The notes under the pieces are model-generated. The model was not told the DNA's origin. It did no database searches and saw nothing but the letters and a program-made list of their open reading frames with translations. 11,522 nt of DNA from Tessaracoccus flavescens (lineage in GTDB: Bacteria > Actinomycetota > Actinomycetes > Propionibacteriales > Propionibacteriaceae), in assembly GCA_020741375.1 (NCBI GenBank), contig DYZF01000140.1, forward strand, positions 1-11,522, given 5' to 3'. Position numbers and translations under genes: made by a program. Below are positions 1-6,080 of the stretch, in pieces. Every line of letters starts with the position of its first letter. Position 1 is the stretch's first letter.

Positions 1-203
1 GATTCAATGGCTCGCGCGGCCGCGTGATAGCTGTCTGCACTCACGACTTCTACGACGATATCGGCGTCCGTAGTCGGTCGGTTATTGCCGACATCGGCGA
101 TGAGAGCGTGAGCGTGCACCATGAGCCCGCCGACGAGGATCCACTTGGTTGTGGGGAGGACCTTGGAGACTTCGTCCACCAAGTTGAACGGATCAGAGAG
201 CAT
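1..203 (-). CDS. Nucleotidyltransferase toxin, AbiEii-like (partial, 3' end beyond window)
   Basis: Only the first 67 codons are present; the frame is open to the left edge. The visible protein starts MLSDPFNLVDEVSKVLP, then has a GG-L-M-x-H-A-H-A stretch (about residues 28-36) and an R-P-T-T-D-A-D-I-V-V motif (about 46-55). This glycine pair followed by an Asp-x-Asp after an Arg/Thr stretch is the start of the polymerase-beta-type nucleotidyltransferase fold seen in AbiEii/MenT-type toxins, where the two Asp residues bind catalytic metal. Known members of this family transfer nucleotides to tRNA ends and stop growth; that activity is inferred here. The ATG overlaps the last 11 bases of the upstream antitoxin gene, so translation is probably coupled. 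It was too short for automatic ORF calling because it runs off the edge. Another DNTase-fold family (for example a MNT-type protein) cannot be excluded without the missing C-terminus. Confidence 0.72.
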   Translation of the reverse strand, partial: MLSDPFNLVDEVSKVLPTTKWILVGGLMVHAHALIADVGNNRPTTDADIVVEVVSADSYHAAARAIE

Positions 204-822
204 CTGCACGCTCCTGCAAGAGATCGGCAGCGATGGCGGATTCTCTGCTGTCGCCGACTAAGTAAGTATCGAGCAGGATCCGCGCGCCGCGCGTGTCGAG
301 TGGCCGCTCAACGACGCCCAGGGTTCCCTCTGCGTCAGGGGCGACGAGCACCTCTCTCTCGAAGAGATTCAGATCCGGAACCGCCGCGAAGGTCATTTCC
401 CTAGTTCCGGTGATGCCCAGAGGGATGGTGGCGTTGGCAGCGGTCGGGCCCATCGGTTCAAGGCCCTTCAATTCCTCGAGTGGCCGAAACCTTGCCCACG
501 CACCTCCCAAGCCGCCTGCTAGGTAGGCAATGTGGTTGACCGTGCTGGAGCGCAACACGCGCCGGAGGCGGCTCAACTCGGACCCCGCGAAGAAAGCAGT
601 GGTTCCGTCGCTGAGTAGGTCGAGCGCCGCCGCTGTGGCGCGCGGGCTCCATCGTCGCCCCAGAGACCGCGACCGCTTCCAAGCGAGGACAGAGATATCG
701 TCAAGGACTGGTTCACGGCCGAACACATGTCGGGCGTGAAGGGCTCCTTCGCGAAGTGCCGCACGGATCTGATGGGGCGTGACTTCCGCCTCACGGGCAG
801 CTTCGGCAACAGTCACTCGCAT
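193..822 (-). CDS. HTH antitoxin/transcriptional repressor of AbiE-type toxin-antitoxin pair
   Basis: A 209-residue protein. Residues about 3-24 (VTVAEAAREAEVTPHQIRAA) form a helix-turn-helix of the excisionase/MerR-like kind, followed by a basic linker with GRRWSP near residues 55-60 and a C-terminal domain without motifs I recognise. A small HTH protein placed directly before an overlapping nucleotidyltransferase gene is the standard arrangement of AbiE-type systems, where the first protein represses the operon and counteracts the toxin. The frame stays open upstream to a TTG at 858, but that TTG is the first part of a TTGACA promoter box. The ATG at 820-822 sits 7 bases after a -10-like hexamer, so I choose it and infer a leaderless mRNA. 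An inverted repeat covers the promoter, which fits autorepression. The family assignment rests on architecture rather than clear residue-level similarity. Confidence 0.7.
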   Translation of the reverse strand: MRVTVAEAAREAEVTPHQIRAALREGALHARHVFGREPVLDDISVLAWKRSRSLGRRWSPRATAAALDLLSDGTTAFFAGSELSRLRRVLRSSTVNHIAYLAGGLGGAWARFRPLEELKGLEPMGPTAANATIPLGITGTREMTFAAVPDLNLFEREVLVAPDAEGTLGVVERPLDTRGARILLDTYLVGDSRESAIAADLLQERADAL

Positions 823-823
823 A

Positions 824-855
824 ACACATATCGTCTCAAGCGGGATGATATGTGT
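824..855. promoter_or_regulatory. Inverted-repeat operator over the toxin-antitoxin promoter
   Basis: ACACATATCGTC (824-835) and GATGATATGTGT (844-855) are 12-bp inverted arms with one mismatch, separated by 8 bases. The two arm centres lie about 20 bases, or two helical turns, apart. The repeat fills the space between the -35 box and the start codon and covers the -10. It is AT-rich against a GC-rich background. This is the expected form of a dimer-binding site for the adjacent HTH protein; binding itself is inferred. Confidence 0.7.
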
Positions 856-858
856 CAA
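830..858 (-). promoter_or_regulatory. Promoter of the toxin-antitoxin operon (leaderless)
   Basis: Read on the minus strand, a perfect TTGACA -35 box (858-853) is followed after exactly 17 bases by GACGAT (835-830), a weak -10, and then after 7 bases by the ATG of the antitoxin gene (822). That distance places the expected transcription start on or next to the start codon. No Shine-Dalgarno sequence precedes this ATG. Confidence 0.6.
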
Positions 859-908
859 TCACAACTCGTTCCTAGGGCTGAATCAGGGTCGTCAACGACT
901 CAAGGAGT

Positions 909-937
909 TTGGTGCAGAAAACTGCGCGGCTTACTCT
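909..937 (+). promoter_or_regulatory. Candidate promoter for the penicillin-binding protein gene
   Basis: TTGGTG (909-914), a 17-base spacer and TACTCT (932-937) match the sigma-70-type layout. The inferred start near 944 would give an mRNA leader of about 60 bases before the ATG at 1006. It lies outside and downstream of the divergent toxin-antitoxin promoter, so the two units need not interfere. It is a motif match only. Confidence 0.4.
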
Positions 938-1005
938 GGAAGGCGCGACTGCGTCCGGCGACACGCCGCGCCGTCGTCCAAGATCGTCAGAAATCGAAGG
1001 AATCC

Positions 1006-3309
1006 ATGGCCACGAAGAAGGCAGCAAAGCCCCGCCGTGCGAAGCGGCAGAAGTCGCGCGCCCGGAAGTTCTGGGGTCGGCTCGGCATCGCCGCGCTCGT
1101 CGGGTTCATCATCCTCAGCCTCGCCGGGATGGGCACCTTCTTCTACCTGTACTCCACCACGAAGCTGCCGGATCCGAACAGCGATTTCACCACCAACACC
1201 ACGTTCCTCTTCTACAAGGACGGCGAAACCCAGCTGGGTTCCTTGGCGGTGCAGAACCGCGTCACCATCCCCTACGAGCAGATGCCCGAGGTGATGAAGC
1301 AAGCCGTCGTGGCGGCGGAGAACCGCTCCTTCTGGGAGGATCCCGGCTTCTCGGTGAGCGGCATCGCGCGTTCGGCGTGGTCGATCGCCCGCGGCGGTGA
1401 GCTGCAGGGCGGCTCCACCATCACGCAGCAGTACATCAAGATCCTCTACCTCGATTCCGGGCAGCGCATGTCGCGCAAGGTGAAGGAGCTCATGCTGGCC
1501 ACCAAGATGGGCCGCGAACTCCCCAAGGAAGAGATCCTCGAGGGCTACCTCAACACCATCTACTTCGGCCGCGGCGCCTACGGCATCGAGGCGGCCGCCA
1601 AGTCCTACTTCCTGAAGCCAGCCGCCGATCTCACCGTCGAAGAGGCCGCCGCGCTTGCAGCGATCCTCAACAACCCCGCCGGGTTCAACCCGTCGGGCGG
1701 CGAGGCCAAGCGTGAGCGGCTGCTCGGCCGCTACCAGTACGTCGTCGACGGCATGCTCGACATGGGCTACATCACCCAGGAGCAGCACGCCAAGGCGCGA
1801 CCTGCGTTGCCCGAGTTCCCCGAGGTGCCCGTCAACAATCGGTACGGCGGTCCGAAGGGCTTCCTCATCAAGATGGTTGAGGACGAGCTGGAAGATCTTG
1901 GCTTCAGCGCCGCCGAGGTGCAGGGCGGTGGCCTCAAGGTGGTCACTACGCTCGACAAGCGGATGCAGGACAGCGCCGTCGAGGTGGCGCAGCGCTACGC
2001 CAAGCAGGCCACCGACGACGGACGTGACGGCGCCGCTGCCGGCCAGCTGAAGGTGGCGCTGAGCTCTGTCGATACCGCGACCGGTGGCCTGCTCGCCATG
2101 TACGGTGGCGCCGACTACGTCGAGAACTCCCGCAACTGGGCCAGCACTCCGCGAGCGGCGGCGTCGACGTTCAAGACGTTCGCCACCGTCGCCGGGCTGC
2201 GTAACGGGTTCTCGCTGAAGTCGCTGCTCAACGGTGATTCGTTCACCCCGCGGGGCGATTCGAAGCCGGTCAACAACCAGGCAGGCCGCAACTACGGCGA
2301 GGTGACGCTGCGGAAGTCGGTGGCCGAGTCCATCAACACCGCGTTCGTCGACATGACCGAGCAGATCCCCGGCGGCCCCGAGCAGGTGGTGAAGGCGGCC
2401 AACGACGCAGGCGCCCCGACGGCCGGCGGCTGGGATCTCAACAACCGCATCGCGCTCGGCGCCGCCGAGGTGAGCCCCACCAACATGGCCAACTCCTACG
2501 CCACCCTCGCCAACGGAGGCAAGCGCAACACGGTGCACGTCGTGGCGCAGGTGCTCGACCGCAACGGCGACGTGCTCTACGAGGCCAAGCCCGCCAACGA
2601 CCAGATGATCGACGGCGCCGTCGCGGCCAACGTGACCGACGCGCTGACCGCGGTCGTCGGCGAGGGCACAGGACGCCGCGCCGGCGAGCTCGGACGCCCC
2701 GTCGCCGGCAAGACCGGCACGCACGAGGTGGACGACACCATCCAGTCGGGCTGGTTCGTCGGCTACACCAAGCAGGTGTCGACGGCGGTCATGTACGTCG
2801 TCGGCGATTCCGGTACCGGCGACCTCCGCGACTACCGCCGTCCCGGCGATCGCACCTTCTTCGGCTCGTCCTACCCGCTCATGACGTGGCTGGACTACAT
2901 GAAGGTGGCCACCGAGGGCATGCCGGTGGAGCAGTTCGATGAGCCGCGCCCCATCGTCGCGACGCGCGGCAAGGAATCGCAGAGCCCGCGTCCGAGCGCC
3001 TCCATGACCGAGGAGACGGTGATCCCGTCGGAGACTCCGAGCGAGACGCCGTCGGAGAGCCCCACGCCGTCGCCCACGCCCACACCGACGCCTACCGAGG
3101 CGGTCACGCCGACGGAGACCCCCACGTCGGAGCCGACGACGGTGCGGCCCACCCCGGTCCCGACCCCCGTGCCGGAGCCGACGACGGTGGCGCCAACCCA
3201 GCCTGCGGAGACGCAGTCGCAGCAGCCCAGCAAGCCGGCCGATCCGCCGGCACGAAAGCCGACGGCGACCGCCACGGGAGCCGGGGCGACGGCGACGGCC
3301 AACGCCTAA
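1006..3309 (+). CDS. Bifunctional class A penicillin-binding protein (transglycosylase/transpeptidase)
   Basis: A 767-residue protein that polymerises lipid II into glycan strands and crosslinks the stem peptides on the outer face of the membrane. A basic cytoplasmic tail (residues 1-25) and one membrane span (about 26-49) come first. The GT51 domain follows: putative catalytic Glu105 in AAENRSFWEDPGF, GGSTITQQ at 135-142, a RKVKELMLA stretch, then LNTIYFGRGAYGIEAA. The transpeptidase domain has STFK with nucleophile Ser387, SIN at 442-444 and KTGT at 569-572, so all catalytic motifs are intact. Residues about 657-767 are a Pro/Thr/Ser/Glu-rich tail, as in mycobacterial PonA1, probably crossing the wall. 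The frame is open back to 727, but that would run through the antitoxin gene and its promoter. The ATG at 1006 has GAAGGA at 996-1001 and starts a typical basic N-terminus. A membrane-protein gene follows 25 bases after the stop. Confidence 0.95.
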   Translation: MATKKAAKPRRAKRQKSRARKFWGRLGIAALVGFIILSLAGMGTFFYLYSTTKLPDPNSDFTTNTTFLFYKDGETQLGSLAVQNRVTIPYEQMPEVMKQAVVAAENRSFWEDPGFSVSGIARSAWSIARGGELQGGSTITQQYIKILYLDSGQRMSRKVKELMLATKMGRELPKEEILEGYLNTIYFGRGAYGIEAAAKSYFLKPAADLTVEEAAALAAILNNPAGFNPSGGEAKRERLLGRYQYVVDGMLDMGYITQEQHAKARPALPEFPEVPVNNRYGGPKGFLIKMVEDELEDLGFSAAEVQGGGLKVVTTLDKRMQDSAVEVAQRYAKQATDDGRDGAAAGQLKVALSSVDTATGGLLAMYGGADYVENSRNWASTPRAAASTFKTFATVAGLRNGFSLKSLLNGDSFTPRGDSKPVNNQAGRNYGEVTLRKSVAESINTAFVDMTEQIPGGPEQVVKAANDAGAPTAGGWDLNNRIALGAAEVSPTNMANSYATLANGGKRNTVHVVAQVLDRNGDVLYEAKPANDQMIDGAVAANVTDALTAVVGEGTGRRAGELGRPVAGKTGTHEVDDTIQSGWFVGYTKQVSTAVMYVVGDSGTGDLRDYRRPGDRTFFGSSYPLMTWLDYMKVATEGMPVEQFDEPRPIVATRGKESQSPRPSASMTEETVIPSETPSETPSESPTPSPTPTPTPTEAVTPTETPTSEPTTVRPTPVPTPVPEPTTVAPTQPAETQSQQPSKPADPPARKPTATATGAGATATANA

Positions 3310-3334
3310 TCACCGGCCCGGATAAGGTGAGCGC

Positions 3335-4675
3335 GTGCACAACGCGTTGATCCCTGGGCTCGGTGGCCCCATGGGCGCGCACGCGACGCCGCGCGGCCTG
3401 TGGTTCCGCCCGTTGCCGTGGGCGGTGCTCGCGGCGACGGTGTCGTTCCTGCTGCTGTTCCTGCGGCACGTTCCTTGCATCCAGACAGACGCCACCAACC
3501 CCATCAACGGGTACATCCGCGTCTGTTACAACGACATCCAAACGCTCTTCCTCGCCCACGGCTATGGCACCGGCACGTGGCCCATCGGCGGGGAATCGAT
3601 GCACTTCTCCCCGCTGACAGGGGTCGCGGTGATGCTCGCGATCCTCATCTCTGGGCTCTTCACGACGATGCCCGCGGAGCCCGAGCTGCAGGACCAGATC
3701 AACCAGAGCGTCGGCTTCTTCACCGTCACCGCCGTCATCCTGTTCGTGTGCTTCGTGGCGTCGGTGGTCGCCGTCTGGCGGATCAGTCAGGCGCCGGGCC
3801 GTAACTGGACGACGTTCCTGTGGGGAGCGTCGCCGGTGGTACTGGCCGCCGGTCTGCTCGACTGGAGCCTGCTGCCGATCGCCCTGACCCTCGTGGCGTT
3901 GGCGCAGTTCGCCAACCGCTCACTGCTGGGCGCCGGCATCACGATAGGCCTAGCCGCGAGCGCGGGGACGATGCCGATCGCCGTCACGCTCGCGGTGCTG
4001 GTGGCGTGCGGTCTGCGGGGCGGCGGGGGCGTTGCGCTGCGCTTCGGGCTGGGCGCCGTCGGAACGTTCATCGCGGTGCACCTGCCGCTGGGGCTGACCA
4101 ACTTCGACGCCGTCTACCGCTACTACCACGGCCAGATTCACCGGGAGACCACCTACGGCTCGGTCTGGTACCTGCTGGAGCAGTTGGGGGTAACGCTGCG
4201 GCATGCAGGGTCGCTGCTGTTCGTGGTGACGCTGTTCCTGCTCGGCTGCTTCGTCGCGTGGCTCTTCGTTACCCGAGGCCGCCCGCGCGTTGGCTCGCTG
4301 GTGGCGGTGTTCGTTTTGGCGACGACGGTGTTAGCGCCCGGCTTCGCGCCGCAGGCCGCGCTGTGGGTCATGGTGGCGACCCTGCTGGCTCGGCCCTTCA
4401 AGCTGGAACTGACCGGCGTCACTGTTGCTTCAGTGGGCTACTACTTGGCGGTCTGGGGCTGGATCGGTGGCGCGCTGACCAGCGGACGTTCGGGTCCGTT
4501 CGGCCTCTACTGGCTGGCGATCCTGCTGATGGCGGGTGCGCAGGTGCTCGTGATCGCGGAGTCGCTGCACGACATCGCGTCCCCGCGGCGCGATGCGCTG
4601 CGCTCTCCTGACGCCCCGGACCCCTTGGGCGGGGTGCTGAACGACGACGAGGTCCTCGCTCCGCTGAACATCTAA
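3335..4675 (+). CDS. Polytopic membrane protein, Rv0051-like (possible GT87/GT-C-type glycosyltransferase)
   Basis: A 446-residue, very hydrophobic protein with roughly ten membrane segments by eye. The first is near residues 28-45, followed by an external loop containing CYND (64-67) and then SPLTG (92-96). From memory, actinobacterial proteins of the M. tuberculosis Rv0051 type have the same CYxDI...(Y)PVLTG pattern in this loop, and Rv0051 lies next to ponA1 just as this gene follows a class A PBP. Proteins of this kind are grouped with the polyprenyl-phosphate-sugar-dependent GT-C glycosyltransferases; the substrate is unknown and catalysis is unproven. The start is GTG, with AAGGTGA at 3324-3330 as ribosome binding site. 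It is probably co-transcribed with the PBP gene. The hydrophilic C-terminus (about 410-446) is cytoplasmic by inference. Confidence 0.75.
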   Translation: MHNALIPGLGGPMGAHATPRGLWFRPLPWAVLAATVSFLLLFLRHVPCIQTDATNPINGYIRVCYNDIQTLFLAHGYGTGTWPIGGESMHFSPLTGVAVMLAILISGLFTTMPAEPELQDQINQSVGFFTVTAVILFVCFVASVVAVWRISQAPGRNWTTFLWGASPVVLAAGLLDWSLLPIALTLVALAQFANRSLLGAGITIGLAASAGTMPIAVTLAVLVACGLRGGGGVALRFGLGAVGTFIAVHLPLGLTNFDAVYRYYHGQIHRETTYGSVWYLLEQLGVTLRHAGSLLFVVTLFLLGCFVAWLFVTRGRPRVGSLVAVFVLATTVLAPGFAPQAALWVMVATLLARPFKLELTGVTVASVGYYLAVWGWIGGALTSGRSGPFGLYWLAILLMAGAQVLVIAESLHDIASPRRDALRSPDAPDPLGGVLNDDEVLAPLNI

Positions 4676-4786
4676 CGCTGATTGGGTAGCTGTGGTCCGC
4701 TGATTGAGTGGCGGGCTCTCAGCGGATTGAGTGGCCGGTGGTCCGCTGATTGAGTAGCCGCCGGAGGCGGCGTATCGAAACCCCCC
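4676..4786. repeat. Degenerate tandem repeats ending in a dispersed-repeat-like element
   Basis: Directly after the stop codon, related units start at 4676, 4698, 4720 and 4744, giving periods of 22, 22 and 24 bases. They share a core of GCTGATTGAGTGG with small changes (GATTGGGTAG in the first, AGCGGATTGAGTGG in the third). The last unit continues into GAGTAGCCGCCGGAGGCGGCGTATCGAAACC-type sequence (positions 4752-4784), which holds a 6-bp GC hairpin (4757-4762/4766-4771, loop GGA). I recall very similar TTGAGTAG...TATCGAAAC elements scattered in other actinobacterial genomes. The others look like decayed copies of its left end. Confidence 0.65.
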
Positions 4787-4825
4787 TGGGTCGGGCTGGT
4801 CCTGGGGCGTCCGCCGTCGCCCCGG

Positions 4826-4918
4826 CTGGGGTTTGAGCAGTTTCTGCAACTCAAACGCTGATTTCGCCATGGGGTGGCGATTTGCGACGTTGAGTTGCAG
4901 AAACTGCTCAAACCCCAG
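4826..4918. repeat. Long inverted repeat forming a 93-nt hairpin
   Basis: The left arm (4826-4854) and right arm (4890-4918) are perfect 29-bp reverse complements, beginning CTGGGGTTTGAGCAG and ending CTGCTCAAACCCCAG. Inside them a second stem, TCGCCA (4864-4869) with TGGCGA (4875-4880), encloses a TGGGG loop. The whole 93 bases can therefore fold into one nearly continuous rod, on either strand. Each arm also contains a small palindrome (CAG-TTT-CTG). It lies between two convergent genes, where it could stop transcription or protect 3' ends of both, but neither side has a T-run. It could equally be a REP- or MITE-like mobile repeat. No ORF lies within it. Confidence 0.85.
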
Positions 4919-4951
4919 CGGGCCAGCCGACGCCACCACTGATGCACAAAC

Positions 4952-4977
4952 GCCCGCCGGCTTCTAGCGCCGTCGGC
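4952..4977 (-). terminator. Weak candidate terminator after the racemase-like gene
   Basis: Read on the minus strand, GCCGACGGC can pair with GCCGGCGGGC across a 7-base loop, with one bulge and one mismatch, and is followed by GTTTGTG. It is imperfect and the T content is low. It is reported because it is the only such structure between the racemase-like gene and the long hairpin. Confidence 0.3.
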
Positions 4978-5048
4978 CCCTCATCCTCAGCACTCCGCAA
5001 ACGTCACGTGAGCGGTCGGTGCGAAGCGCTGGACGATAGAAATCCCCG

Positions 5049-6080
5049 CTAGGCCCAGCGGATCTCGTCGGGAGTCGTCGTCGTCATGCGCGTCGTCACC
5101 GGGACCTCGTCGCCGACCTTGACCAACGCGTTGTCGCCCGGCACGAACACCATCGACGAGTGCATGTGCGGTGGCTCCGCGAACGGGCGCTTCTTCCCGC
5201 CGATCGTGAACGGCGACAGCGAACGGCCCAGCGCGTCGAGCACACCTTCCGCGACCGTGACTCCCCGCGCCTTCAGCGACTGCGCCGAGGTAGGCGCCTG
5301 CAGCGCGATCCCGTGCGACGTGCCGCCGGAGACCACGACGATGAAGCCGTCCTTCGGCGCCTTGTGCTGGTGGTAGCCCAGCCGCTCGCCCTTCTTGATC
5401 CGGTGCACGTCGAGCACGTGCCCCGTCGTCGAGTACGCCTGCTTGTCGCCCAGCCACAGCCGCGTGCCCACCCGCATGCGCTTGCCGCCGGAGTACTCCA
5501 AGCCCCCATACGCGCCGACGCTGAGGTGCGAGTACCAAAACGTCGGCAGCGGCTCAGCTGCATCCGGCCCGAGTGCCGTGGCGCTCAGGAAGTGCGCCTC
5601 CTCGAGGTCGCCCGACTTGGGCAGGTGGCACGCCCACCCCTCGAAGGTGACGCCGTCGATGTCCGCCCGAGGCACCTCGGAGGGAGCGAGCCCGTGCCGC
5701 TTCATCGACGTCAGCAACTCCAGAATGACGCGCGGCCGCGGCGTGCGACCGCCCAGCTCGCGCAGGTCTTCCGGCCGCGACACTGTCGCGATGATCCGCG
5801 GATCGCTCAGCTGCGAGGTGGCCAGCGTGTCGAACGGGCGCCACGGGTTGAGCACGACGATGTCGCCATCCCAGCCCCCGGCGCGCACGGCGTCAACCTC
5901 TTGCGCGATGCCGACGGCGACCGCCGCGACCCCCAATCGCGCAGCCTCCGCGGCCAGCGTGCGCAGCCCGAAGCCGTAGCCGTTGCCCTTGATCACCGGG
6001 ATCAGGCCCGGCACCTCGGCTTGGATGGTGCGCTGGTGGGCGCGCCAGCGTTCGGCGTTGATCGTGAGGGTGAGGGTCAT
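5049..6080 (-). CDS. Alanine racemase-family PLP-binding protein, probably lacking the catalytic tyrosine
   Basis: A 343-residue protein with the alanine racemase fold. The PLP lysine is Lys31 in PVIKGNGYGFG, matching the VVKADAYGHG motif, with Tyr35 also kept. ELLTSMKRHGL (121-131) matches the DTGMgRlG segment and MRVGTRLW (202-209) matches the R(F)GixlYG segment whose Arg contacts the pyridine nitrogen. The C-terminal beta domain starts about 217 (TTGHVLDVHRIKKGERLGY). Where normal racemases have GYADGY, whose Tyr is the second acid/base, this one reads VVVSGGTSHGI (248-258), and the MDQ segment reads HMHSSM (305-310). It is therefore unlikely to be a standard alanine racemase. The ATG shares one base with the stop of the upstream femX-like gene (TGATG), so it is translationally coupled to cross-bridge synthesis. 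The frame is open upstream to 6356, but that part is antisense-like overlap with femX. Confidence 0.8.
   Translation of the reverse strand: MTLTLTINAERWRAHQRTIQAEVPGLIPVIKGNGYGFGLRTLAAEAARLGVAAVAVGIAQEVDAVRAGGWDGDIVVLNPWRPFDTLATSQLSDPRIIATVSRPEDLRELGGRTPRPRVILELLTSMKRHGLAPSEVPRADIDGVTFEGWACHLPKSGDLEEAHFLSATALGPDAAEPLPTFWYSHLSVGAYGGLEYSGGKRMRVGTRLWLGDKQAYSTTGHVLDVHRIKKGERLGYHQHKAPKDGFIVVVSGGTSHGIALQAPTSAQSLKARGVTVAEGVLDALGRSLSPFTIGGKKRPFAEPPHMHSSMVFVPGDNALVKVGDEVPVTTRMTTTTPDEIRWA

Noticed and set aside
727..1005. 93-codon upstream extension of the PBP frame
   Set aside because: It would run through the antitoxin gene and both divergent promoters, and has no PBP character. The ATG at 1006 has a Shine-Dalgarno-like GAAGGA and begins the typical basic cytoplasmic tail.
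931..2724. 597-codon open frame on the minus strand
   Set aside because: It is exactly antisense to the PBP gene, whose catalytic motifs are all intact. Its product is low-complexity Gly/Ala/Val/Leu/Asp/His sequence typical of a GC-rich shadow frame.
3040..3300. TP-rich repeat stretch as a microsatellite or separate gene
   Set aside because: It is the in-frame Pro/Thr-rich tail of the PBP, a known feature of actinobacterial class A PBPs.
4676..4786. Possible CRISPR array
   Set aside because: Units are only 22-24 bases with no distinct spacers, degenerate from copy to copy, and no cas genes are present.
4826..4918. Ends of an insertion sequence
   Set aside because: The arms are only 35 bases apart with no transposase frame between them and no visible target duplication. 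A hairpin-type repeat is the better reading.
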